NCBI GenBank assembly: GCA_964580435.1
Contig: CAZOKP010000004.1
Location: 1 to 64,000, forward strand
DNA: 64,000 nt
From: CAZKEW01 sp964580435
Lineage (GTDB): Bacteria > Acidobacteriota > Aminicenantia > Aminicenantales > UBA8522
Direction of reading: 5' to 3'
In this document: piece after piece, positions 9,121 to 16,476 of the stretch
How positions within the stretch are numbered: position 1 is the stretch's first letter
Layout of the letters: every line of letters starts with the position of its first letter
The notes under the pieces: model-generated
The model's input: the letters and a program-made list of their open reading frames with translations, nothing else
Databases searched by the model: none
Told to the model about the DNA's origin: nothing
Program-made: the position numbers and the translations under genes

Positions 9121-10182
9121 TTAGGTAGCTGTGCCAAGCTCGGCACAGCGGATCCCCCGGGGATTAAGACATTTATTGCAGGAGATACACTCTGATTTTT
9201 TGATCTCGCCGGCGCGAAATTTCCGGACAAGAAAGGGCTCACGGATGAACGGCCTGCTCATCGATATAAGGTCAACCTTCCCTTCCTTTACCATCGCTTC
9301 CATGACTTTGAAAGTGCGATTCCCGCCCAGTCCGAAGACCGGAACATGGACAGCTTTCCTAAATTGAGAGGCGGCATCCACAAAATATCCCTCTTCATCC
9401 TCACGGCGAAGGCCCTGCCACATCGAGCCCTTTCCTGCCTCTGATGTTCCTCCGCTGACCTCGATGCCGTCTATGCCGTCCGCTTCCAGGATGCGGGCGA
9501 TGGCGATACTTTCCTCAAGCCGCAAACCCTGAGGCAGAAAATCGGAGGAATTGAGCTTGATGATGACAGGATAGTCCTTTCCTGTTATGTCTTTGATTCC
9601 CCGCACTATCTCAGACACGATGTGGGCGCGTTTTTCCAACAACCCGCCCCATTCGTCTTCCCGCCTGTTGGTATAGGGCGAGATAAAGCTGCTCAGAAGA
9701 TAGCCGTGGGCGATATGGAGCTGAACTCCGTCGAATCCGGCCCGCTTAGCCCGTCGTCCGGCCTGGATAAAATCGTCGATAGCCCCGTGAATCTCCGCCG
9801 CGGTCATTTCTTTCGGCATGACCTTGAGTGTCGGCTCATAGATGGCCGAAGGAGCAAGGGGAATGCAGCCGCAATATTTCTCTTTCGTCTGTCGGCCGGC
9901 ATGGGCGATCTGTAGGAATATGCGCGAGGGAAAGCGGCGGACGGCCTGGGCAATCAAGGTTAATCCATCGACCATCCTGTCCTCGTGGACACCGATCTGG
10001 CGAGGGCTGGCTTTTCCTGCCGGGTTGACAAAAGCGTGCCCCGTGATGATGAGCCCCACTTCGCCTTCCGCCAGCTGCCGGAAGAGGGCGACCTGTCGAT
10101 CCGTAACCGACCCATCCTCTTCGGCCATGAAATCATGGGTTGCCGAGCGAACAAAGCGGTTGGGAATTATGACGCGGCCCAC
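9121..10182 (-). CDS. NADH:flavin oxidoreductase, Old Yellow Enzyme family
   Basis: FMN-dependent ene-reductase of the OYE/2,4-dienoyl-CoA reductase group. The sequence has LQIAHAGRQ (FMN-site), the family signature HIAHGYLLSSFISP followed by TNRREDEWGG, and a C-terminal CISCNKCLNPRGIRC that matches the start of the 4Fe-4S cysteine cluster in this family. Only the barrel is present (~353 residues); the FAD/NADPH domains of full dienoyl-CoA reductases are absent. The first usable start is GTG 10182, but codons upstream to about 10203 read ILFTPVK, which belongs to the conserved OYE N-terminus, and an in-frame stop precedes them. The true start may be a rare ATT at 10201-10203. Last gene of the minus-strand cluster that begins at 14628. 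Confidence 0.85.
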   Translation of the reverse strand: MGRVIIPNRFVRSATHDFMAEEDGSVTDRQVALFRQLAEGEVGLIITGHAFVNPAGKASPRQIGVHEDRMVDGLTLIAQAVRRFPSRIFLQIAHAGRQTKEKYCGCIPLAPSAIYEPTLKVMPKEMTAAEIHGAIDDFIQAGRRAKRAGFDGVQLHIAHGYLLSSFISPYTNRREDEWGGLLEKRAHIVSEIVRGIKDITGKDYPVIIKLNSSDFLPQGLRLEESIAIARILEADGIDGIEVSGGTSEAGKGSMWQGLRREDEEGYFVDAASQFRKAVHVPVFGLGGNRTFKVMEAMVKEGKVDLISMSRPFIREPFLVRKFRAGEIKKSECISCNKCLNPRGIRCAELGTAT

Positions 10183-10265
10183 CTTGACCGGAGTAAAAAG
10201 AATGGACTGTTGTTTAGATTTTTCTATCTGTTTGCTCCAGATTTATATGCCGTCCCTAAAAAAGA

Positions 10266-12341
10266 TCAGTTGTCCAGGTTCAGTCCATAACTTTCGCTGA
10301 TGTCCAACGGCGGCATCGGGCCGTCAAGAGGCTTTTTGTCCTTGACGTACCAGTCGAGCCATTGAAGCTCTCGGAAAAGAAGATCGATCCGGCCGGACTG
10401 GCGCCGGTTGCCGTGTCCTTCACCGGGATATTGGACCAGCCGGACAGCCGGGTGATTGTTCATCTTCAAGATGCGGTAATATTCCAGGCTCTGGGATGGA
10501 TGGACGCGTGTATCTGCAGCTCCTCCCAGGATCAGGACCGCCGTTTTGCTCTGGTGAGCCCAGTAAATCGGGCTGCGCTTTAAGCTCTGCTCCCACATCT
10601 CCTCGAGCTGTTTTCCGGAATGGACATAAAGCTCTTCATAGGGAATATCCGTGGTTCCACGCTTGCTGATCAGGTCGCTGATGCCGACGACCATACAGAC
10701 GGCCCTGACCATTTTCGTATAGTAGGAGGAAAACCAGGCCGCCGCAAAGCCGCCGTATGAGCCGCCGATCAATCCGACCCGGTCCGCGTCGGCGATTCCA
10801 GACTTGATGAGATACTCGATACCATCGGCGATGTCATCGAACTCCACTCCCGCGGCGTCATTATAGCCCGCCCAGGCAAATTTCAGGCCGTATCCTGTGC
10901 TCGACCTGTAGTTGGGATAAAAGACAGCGTACCCCTTCCCGGCCAGGGCTTGGCCGGGCTCAGAATATCTTGTGACCCAGCCGTTGGAATAATGCGACTC
11001 CGGGCCGCCGTGAACGGTGACGATCAAAGGATGGTGTTTGCCCTGCGCAAAGTTCGCTGGGTAGATCAGCAGGCCTTCGATCACTTGGCCGTCGCGCGCC
11101 TCGTATTGGATAACTTCCTGCTTGCCCAACTGTCTGTCGGCCAGCCAGGGGTTGAGGGTCGTCATTCTTTTAAGATCTTTGCCCGGTTCCCAGTAGTAGA
11201 CTTCTCCAGGGATATCAGGCGTGTTTGCTGTCAGGGCCAATTTTTCGAAGTCAGATGTAAAACTCGGTGGAGCGAAGATGATGCCTGAATCCTTGGCGTT
11301 AAGGATAATATTTCTTTCGCCGCCGTCCTCGCTCACCAGTCTTAGGGTCGGCCAGACCCCCTCTCCGGCAAGATAGACCACGGTATTTTTATCTTTCCAG
11401 TCTGCCCAGCTCACGTGGCCGCGGAAATTCGCCGGGGTCAGGTTCTTAGCCGAGCCGCCGCCGACCGGGACAACAAAAACCTGGCTGACAGCATGGTCTT
11501 TTCTTTCCAGGCCGGCCGTATAGACAAGCTTCTTGCCATCCGGGCTAAAGGCGAAATTCCCGAGTTTTCCTGGATTATCGGTCAGCCGGGTCAGTTTTTT
11601 TGTCTCCAGGTCGAAGAGATGAATTCTCTGGAACATATAGCTTTGATCAACCAGGTTCTTGGGAGAAGCCGCGGCGGCGATTGTCCCGCCGTCCGGGCTG
11701 AATTCAAAACTCCAGATGGTCACGCCGTCCGTAAGTTGCTGCGATTGTTTTTCGCCAGAGACCTCAGCGAGATAGAGGTTACGGTGCTTGAGGTTGTCCT
11801 CATAAAAAATAAAGCCGTATGCTTTTTTTTCCAGATCTTTCTCGCGCTTTGTCGGAGGAGTCGTGGCGACATAAGCGATTTTAGCCCCCGCAGGATGCCA
11901 CCGGAAATCTAAGACCGATGTTTCAGCTTTGGTAGCCTGAAAGGCTTCTCCGCCGTCCGCCGGTATAATCCAGACTTGGGTCGAGGGCTTTTCGCCGCGT
12001 TCGGTGAGGAAGGCGATCTTGGAGCTATCCGGGCTCCAGCGGGGCGAGCTAACATTGAATTTTCCGGTAATGAAAGGCCGGATAGTGCCGGTCTCGACAG
12101 AGATAACATAGAGCTCGCTGTATGATCCGCCGGGCTCATCGCTGGGTTCCCGCGGAACGCTGACTGTATAGGCAATCCATTTTCCGTCGGGGCTTATCTC
12201 TGCGGCGGAGCAGGTTTTAATCCTCAAGACGTCGTCGGGCGTCAGAACGGTGCCGGAAAAAGAGAGGTCCGTGAACAATAGCAGCAGGGATAACAGCAAA
12301 CCAGCGGCTTTTGCCTGAATCTTAAGCTTCGGAAAGAACAT
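10266..12341 (-). CDS. Secreted S9-family prolyl oligopeptidase-like peptidase
   Basis: A 691-residue serine peptidase of the acylaminoacyl-peptidase/DPP type. Residues 1-29 form a signal peptide (hydrophobic GLLLSLLLLF), so it acts in the periplasm or outside. Residues ~30-420 are beta-propeller repeats (ISPDGKWIAYTV, WSPDSSKIAF, FSPDGGTIAA, FSPDGKKLVYT). The C-terminal alpha/beta hydrolase has GGSYGG with nucleophile Ser ~528, Asp ~610 in GAADTRVHP and His ~643 in GEGHG, a complete triad. ATG 12341 has AAGGAGG upstream. It follows the exported methyltransferase by 18 bp and is probably co-transcribed with it. Likely cleaves short peptides for nutrition. Confidence 0.93.
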   Translation of the reverse strand: MFFPKLKIQAKAAGLLLSLLLLFTDLSFSGTVLTPDDVLRIKTCSAAEISPDGKWIAYTVSVPREPSDEPGGSYSELYVISVETGTIRPFITGKFNVSSPRWSPDSSKIAFLTERGEKPSTQVWIIPADGGEAFQATKAETSVLDFRWHPAGAKIAYVATTPPTKREKDLEKKAYGFIFYEDNLKHRNLYLAEVSGEKQSQQLTDGVTIWSFEFSPDGGTIAAAASPKNLVDQSYMFQRIHLFDLETKKLTRLTDNPGKLGNFAFSPDGKKLVYTAGLERKDHAVSQVFVVPVGGGSAKNLTPANFRGHVSWADWKDKNTVVYLAGEGVWPTLRLVSEDGGERNIILNAKDSGIIFAPPSFTSDFEKLALTANTPDIPGEVYYWEPGKDLKRMTTLNPWLADRQLGKQEVIQYEARDGQVIEGLLIYPANFAQGKHHPLIVTVHGGPESHYSNGWVTRYSEPGQALAGKGYAVFYPNYRSSTGYGLKFAWAGYNDAAGVEFDDIADGIEYLIKSGIADADRVGLIGGSYGGFAAAWFSSYYTKMVRAVCMVVGISDLISKRGTTDIPYEELYVHSGKQLEEMWEQSLKRSPIYWAHQSKTAVLILGGAADTRVHPSQSLEYYRILKMNNHPAVRLVQYPGEGHGNRRQSGRIDLLFRELQWLDWYVKDKKPLDGPMPPLDISESYGLNLDN

Positions 12342-12359
12342 CTTCGTCCTCCTTGTAGG

Positions 12360-13235
12360 CTATCTTTTGTACAAAAAAATTGTATGCTCCTTGCCCATGC
12401 CGTCTTGAAGAGAGGCGTAATCAACCTGCTTCTTCTGCCAGCCCGGAATGGAATAATTATGGCTGACGATGTAAACCCCGGGTTTGAGCTGGGCTTCGAG
12501 AAGAGGGCGGAGAAGCTCGTTGGACTCAGGCAGCAAATAAAGCGTCACGACCGTCGCCTTGGAAAAATCTGCCTTCATGACATCCTGCAACCGGAATTCA
12601 ACCAGATTCTCTACGCCCGCCTTCTTGGCGGCCGCTTTGGATTCTTCGATACGCTGGGCGTCGATGTCAATGCCCACACCCCTGGTTCCGAATTTCTTCG
12701 CTGCGTTGATGACGATCCGGCCGTCGCCGCACCCAAGGTCAAAGAGAAAGTCGTTCTTTCGCACTTTGGCCATCTCGAGCATTTTGTCGACGACGACCAT
12801 GGGCGTCGGAACAAACGGCGCCAGGTCGGCCACGCCGAAAAGCCCATGAGCCCCGCTGTAGAGCTCGAGCTCGTCATTTTCGTCAAGGCGAAATGTGTAG
12901 GGAAGGCCGCAATCGAGCCTGTAGGTAATCTCGACACCCTTGCGCTCAAAGGTAACGTCCATCTCGCCTTCGCAGTCCCAGCGGTCAAGGCCGTCCGGCA
13001 GGATTGATTTCTTGATGGGCAGACTGTCCAGGCCGAGCCGCTGGATGGTGTATTGAACTGTGTCGTTGGCCAAGTTGCGGATGGTTGTTTCTTTTGCAGC
13101 CGCCCCCGTTTTCAGGTTCTCCTGCGCGGAAACGGCCGTCGCCGCCGGAAGACCCAGCCCGGGGGAAAAGGCTGGGAACGTGAAAGCAACAAAAAGAAGA
13201 CCAACAAAGCTCAGTACTCTTGCTTTCTGTCTCAT
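12360..13235 (-). CDS. Exported class I SAM-dependent methyltransferase-like protein
   Basis: 291 residues. A signal peptide (hydrophobic residues ~8-24, likely cleavage near AVSAQE at ~38) is followed by a ~100-residue domain without recognised family and then a Rossmann methyltransferase core starting FVPTPMVVVDKML at ~141. Motif I is DLGCGDGR (166-173) and motif II ends in GVGIDID (187-192). ATG 13235 has AAGGAAAGAG upstream. SAM is not expected outside the cytoplasm, so an exported copy with intact binding motifs is odd; the family with the PTP..VV..ML lead-in is known to include members with leader sequences. Its neighbours are an outer-membrane barrel protein and a secreted peptidase. 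Substrate unknown. Confidence 0.75.
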   Translation of the reverse strand: MRQKARVLSFVGLLFVAFTFPAFSPGLGLPAATAVSAQENLKTGAAAKETTIRNLANDTVQYTIQRLGLDSLPIKKSILPDGLDRWDCEGEMDVTFERKGVEITYRLDCGLPYTFRLDENDELELYSGAHGLFGVADLAPFVPTPMVVVDKMLEMAKVRKNDFLFDLGCGDGRIVINAAKKFGTRGVGIDIDAQRIEESKAAAKKAGVENLVEFRLQDVMKADFSKATVVTLYLLPESNELLRPLLEAQLKPGVYIVSHNYSIPGWQKKQVDYASLQDGMGKEHTIFLYKR

Positions 13236-13320
13236 CGCTCTTTCCTTTTCATGGCGCTTTTATTTTTAGCCAAACCAGCTCCTCTTGTCGATAACCTGTT
13301 TTTTGATCAAGGCCAGAGGC

Positions 13321-14628
13321 TTAGAAGTATATCACCAGGCCGGCATCGAAAGTGAAGAAAAAGTTCTTATCCAAATATTGCCAATCAGTGAGATTGTAGG
13401 AAATGCCGACCGCGCCGTTTATGCCGAAACGGCCGAACCTGATCTCTGCTCCCCCGAGAAACGAGGGGCCCCAAAGCGTTTTTTGCTCATGGCTGAGGAC
13501 ATAGGAATATTCCCAGATGCCTATGACGATTTGAGCGGCCTCAACACTCAGCCCTCCGTACTGCAGGTCGATAAAAGGAGAAAAGGAGCGGGAATTAATG
13601 GGAAGATAATACTTGACGCCCACGCTGTAAAGGACTTCATTTTTGACCCAGTCCGTGCCTGAATAGATGAACTTGGTGGGATACATCCCCACACCGCCAT
13701 GGAGAGAGATGCTCATCTTGGTGTTGAGCTGGACAAATCCACCCGCGCCCCCGAACGAAGAACCATATCCGAGCCCGAACGTAAGAAGCCTGCTTTCTCT
13801 TCTCGGTTCGGCGATTCTGGCAGGTTGGGGAGGCACAGGCTTAATGACCTGCGGCTTTTCTTCCTCAACTTTTTTAGGCTCAGTAGTGACCTTCTTCGGC
13901 TCTTCCTTTTTGACCTCGGGCTCTGCTTTTTTCAGCTCGGGGACAGGGGGAGGCGGCGGTTGAGGTGGCGGTTGTTGCGGTTTGGGTTCTGCCGGCGCTT
14001 CGGCTAACACTTTTTCGGCCGGCTTCTTTTTCTCAGCTTTTACGGCAGCGATCACCTGCCAGGCCACATCCTGCCACGCTTTTTCTTTCTTGGGCAGCTT
14101 GATAGACTTCGGCCGGGGCAGGGGAGTCAGGGCCATAGATTCTGTTATCGGCGGTTCTTTAATTTCTTTTTTCTCTTCAATTTTTGGAGGGGGTAGAGTT
14201 TCACGTTTCGTTTCTTTTTTCTCTTCAATTTTTGGGGGCGACGGAGTAGGCTTTTCTGCGGGTGGAGCAGGCTTTTCGGGAGCCGGAACCGGCAGTGTTT
14301 GTTCAGGCTCTCTCACCTTCACCGTTTCTCTTGGAATTGCCTCTTCTGCAGCCACAATTTCCACGGAAGACTCGTTGATGAACCCGGAGATTCGGTTTCC
14401 ATACCTCGGGGAACTGTAGCTGACATAATACCAGACCTCTTTGACCTTCTTTTGCTGGAAAAGGTTCAGGACGGCTCCCTTGACGACGATATCTATCCTG
14501 GGACTGTTTTTGCTTGGCTCTGCGTAAATAACGGCTCTATCGACTGTGACACGAACTTGCTTGACAGCGGAAAAGAGGAAAGGCGCCAGGGCAATGGCAA
14601 GAATCAGCCTGATGAATCGCTTGTCCAT
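13321..14628 (-). CDS. SH3-domain outer-membrane beta-barrel protein with proline-rich linker
   Basis: 435 residues in three parts: a signal peptide (1-21), a bacterial SH3-like domain (~24-92, with VYYAEP-type IYAEPSKNSPRID and WYYVSYSS), a linker of ~170 residues rich in Pro, Lys and Glu with near-exact repeats of PPKIEEKKE, and a C-terminal ~155-residue beta-barrel rich in aromatics and glycine that ends in VIYF, the usual C-terminal Phe of outer-membrane proteins. The layout suggests a periplasmic cell-wall contact region joined to an outer-membrane pore or anchor. The start codon has only a weak ribosome-binding site, but a promoter lies directly upstream. First gene of the minus-strand cluster toward 9121. 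Confidence 0.7.
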   Translation of the reverse strand: MDKRFIRLILAIALAPFLFSAVKQVRVTVDRAVIYAEPSKNSPRIDIVVKGAVLNLFQQKKVKEVWYYVSYSSPRYGNRISGFINESSVEIVAAEEAIPRETVKVREPEQTLPVPAPEKPAPPAEKPTPSPPKIEEKKETKRETLPPPKIEEKKEIKEPPITESMALTPLPRPKSIKLPKKEKAWQDVAWQVIAAVKAEKKKPAEKVLAEAPAEPKPQQPPPQPPPPPVPELKKAEPEVKKEEPKKVTTEPKKVEEEKPQVIKPVPPQPARIAEPRRESRLLTFGLGYGSSFGGAGGFVQLNTKMSISLHGGVGMYPTKFIYSGTDWVKNEVLYSVGVKYYLPINSRSFSPFIDLQYGGLSVEAAQIVIGIWEYSYVLSHEQKTLWGPSFLGGAEIRFGRFGINGAVGISYNLTDWQYLDKNFFFTFDAGLVIYF

Positions 14629-14655
14629 GGGGCTTATACTTTTAGTCGCGCCTTC

Positions 14656-14684
14656 ACTTTAAAACAGAAAAGAGGAATGGTCAA
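14656..14684 (-). promoter_or_regulatory. Sigma-70-like promoter for the SH3/OMP gene
   Basis: On the minus strand: -35 TTGACC (14684-14679), 17 bp spacer, -10 TAAAGT (14661-14656). The predicted start site is ~20 bp before the ATG at 14628. It lies back to back with the kdgK promoter. Confidence 0.5.
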
Positions 14685-14721
14685 GGGGCAAGAATCAAAA
14701 GCCCAGACCGGCCTCGCAGAT

Positions 14722-14750
14722 TTGATATTCAGGCTGATATTAGATATATA
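14722..14750 (+). promoter_or_regulatory. Sigma-70-like promoter for the kdgK gene cluster
   Basis: -35 TTGATA (14722-14727), 17 bp spacer, -10 TATATA (14745-14750), followed by an AT-rich stretch and the ATG at 14782 with GAGGGAG upstream. It is the only good promoter seen before the long plus-strand run, in which later genes are only 8 to 39 bp apart. Confidence 0.5.
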
Positions 14751-14781
14751 TAAATCCATCTGATATGAAGAGGGAGCTAGG

Positions 14782-15810
14782 ATGAAAAGAATCGCCGCTT
14801 TTGGGGAGATCATGCTCAGGCTTTCACCGCCCGGACATGAAAGACTCTTGCAGTCCTCTTTGTTCAAGGCCCGCTTCGGAGGAGGGGAGGCTAACGTAGC
14901 CGTTGCTCTCGCCTTTCTTGGCCACGCCGCGAGGTATATTTCCGTTATTCCGCCAAATGATATCGGCGACGCCGCAGTGGCAGAGTTGCGAAGATGGGGC
15001 GTAGAAACGGGGTTTATCCTGCGGCAAGGGAAAAGGCTGGGTCTGTATTTTGCTGAGACCGGGGCCAATCAACGGCCCTCAAAAATTATCTATGACAGGG
15101 AGCATTCGGCTATGGCCGAAACAAGGAAACGAGATATCAAATGGGACAAGGCTTTGAGCGGTGTGGAGTGGTTCCACACGACAGGGATCACACCGGCTCT
15201 AAGTTCATCGGCCGCTGATTTGACTCTCGAGGCGGTTAGAAAAGCAAAAGAAAACGGCCTGGTCGTCTCTGTCGATCTTAATTTTAGGGAAAAGCTCTGG
15301 AAATATGGGAAAGCGGCGCCTGAAGTAATGCGGGAGGTCGTCAGATTTGCCGATGTCGTTATGGGGAACGAAGAGGACTGCCAGAGATCCCTGGGTCTCA
15401 ATACTGAGGCTGACATCATGGGAGGAAAATTGAACCTGGCCGTCTATGAAAAACTAACGGCTGATGTTTTCAAAATGTTCCCCAACCTCAACAAGCTGGC
15501 CATCACGCTGCGGGAAAGCCATTCTGCCGATCACAACAGCTGGTCTGCCGTCCTTAGAACCGGGCAGAAATTCATCGTCGGGTCCAAGTATGAAATCACC
15601 CATGTTGTCGATAGAATCGGCGCGGGCGATGCCTTTGCCGCCGGCTTGATTCACGGCCTCGATCTTTTCGGCGATGATGCGAAAGCCCTGGAATTTGCTA
15701 TCGCTTCCTCCTGCCTTAAGCATTCCATCCCGGGCGACTTCAACCTCGTTTCGGAAAAAGAGGTCTTGGCTCTGATGCATGGCAATAGTTCAGGAAGGGT
15801 CCAAAGGTGA
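14782..15810 (+). CDS. kdgK: 2-keto-3-deoxygluconate kinase (PfkB family)
   Basis: Phosphorylates 2-keto-3-deoxygluconate to KDPG in uronate/sugar-acid catabolism. A ~342-residue ribokinase-fold protein: it opens with AFGEIMLRLSPPG, has GGGEANVAVALAFLG near residue 35 (first PfkB signature region) and DRIGAGDAFAAGLIHGL near the C-terminus, the second PfkB signature with the catalytic aspartate in GAGD. Assignment to KDG rather than another sugar rests on the neighbour: the KDPG aldolase gene starts 21 bp downstream and would use its product. First gene of the long plus-strand run. Confidence 0.9.
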   Translation: MKRIAAFGEIMLRLSPPGHERLLQSSLFKARFGGGEANVAVALAFLGHAARYISVIPPNDIGDAAVAELRRWGVETGFILRQGKRLGLYFAETGANQRPSKIIYDREHSAMAETRKRDIKWDKALSGVEWFHTTGITPALSSSAADLTLEAVRKAKENGLVVSVDLNFREKLWKYGKAAPEVMREVVRFADVVMGNEEDCQRSLGLNTEADIMGGKLNLAVYEKLTADVFKMFPNLNKLAITLRESHSADHNSWSAVLRTGQKFIVGSKYEITHVVDRIGAGDAFAAGLIHGLDLFGDDAKALEFAIASSCLKHSIPGDFNLVSEKEVLALMHGNSSGRVQR

Positions 15811-15831
15811 AGAAGCCCCGCGGAGGCAGAA

Positions 15832-16464
15832 ATGACGAAGAATGAAGTTCTCGAGATCATTTTATCCAGCAAGGTCATAGCGGTGATCCGGATGGCGGAA
15901 ACCGAGAGGCTGAGCAAGGCTGTGGAAGCGATTAGGAAGGGAGGCGTGAAAGCGATAGAGATCACTATGACCACGCCTAACGCCCTTGATATCATCGCGG
16001 CGCTGTCCAGGAAGAAACCCCCGGATTCTCTTGTCGGGGCGGGTACTGTCCTCGACCCGAAGACTGCCGCGCAGGCGATCCAGGCCGGGGCGGATTTCGT
16101 CGTCTCGCCGATAACGAATTTCGAAGTGATCAATGTCTGCCGCAAGCATAACATGTTTGTTGCTCCCGGTGCCTTCACTCCAACAGAAATCGTCGCTGCC
16201 TGGGAAGCGGGGGCGGATGTGGTCAAGGTTTTTCCGGCGACATCCGTGGGACCAAAATATTTCAAGGATCTCAAAGGGCCTCTACCTCAGATCCGCATGA
16301 TGCCGACCGGCGGCGTCAATATTGAGAACGCGCGCGAATTTATCGATAATGGGGCGTGCTGCATCGCCATGGGGACCGCGCTCCTGGACAAAAAGGCAAT
16401 CGAGAGCGAAAACTGGGCTGTCTTGACCCAAAAGGCAAGTGTGCTTGTGGATTCCTTGCGTTAA
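15832..16464 (+). CDS. eda: KDPG/KHG aldolase
   Basis: Cleaves KDPG to pyruvate and glyceraldehyde-3-phosphate. 210 residues, the normal length for class I bacterial enzymes. Key residues are present: Arg20 in VIAVIR, Glu43 in AIEITMTTP, the GAGTVLD loop, and the Schiff-base Lys132 in VVKVFPA; the phosphate site MPTGGV follows. ATG 15832 is 21 bp after kdgK. Together kdgK and eda give the last two steps from KDG to central metabolism. A zinc-ribbon kinase gene starts 12 bp downstream, an unusual partner for this enzyme pair. Confidence 0.93.
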   Translation: MTKNEVLEIILSSKVIAVIRMAETERLSKAVEAIRKGGVKAIEITMTTPNALDIIAALSRKKPPDSLVGAGTVLDPKTAAQAIQAGADFVVSPITNFEVINVCRKHNMFVAPGAFTPTEIVAAWEAGADVVKVFPATSVGPKYFKDLKGPLPQIRMMPTGGVNIENAREFIDNGACCIAMGTALLDKKAIESENWAVLTQKASVLVDSLR

Positions 16465-16476
16465 GGGAGAAAGACC

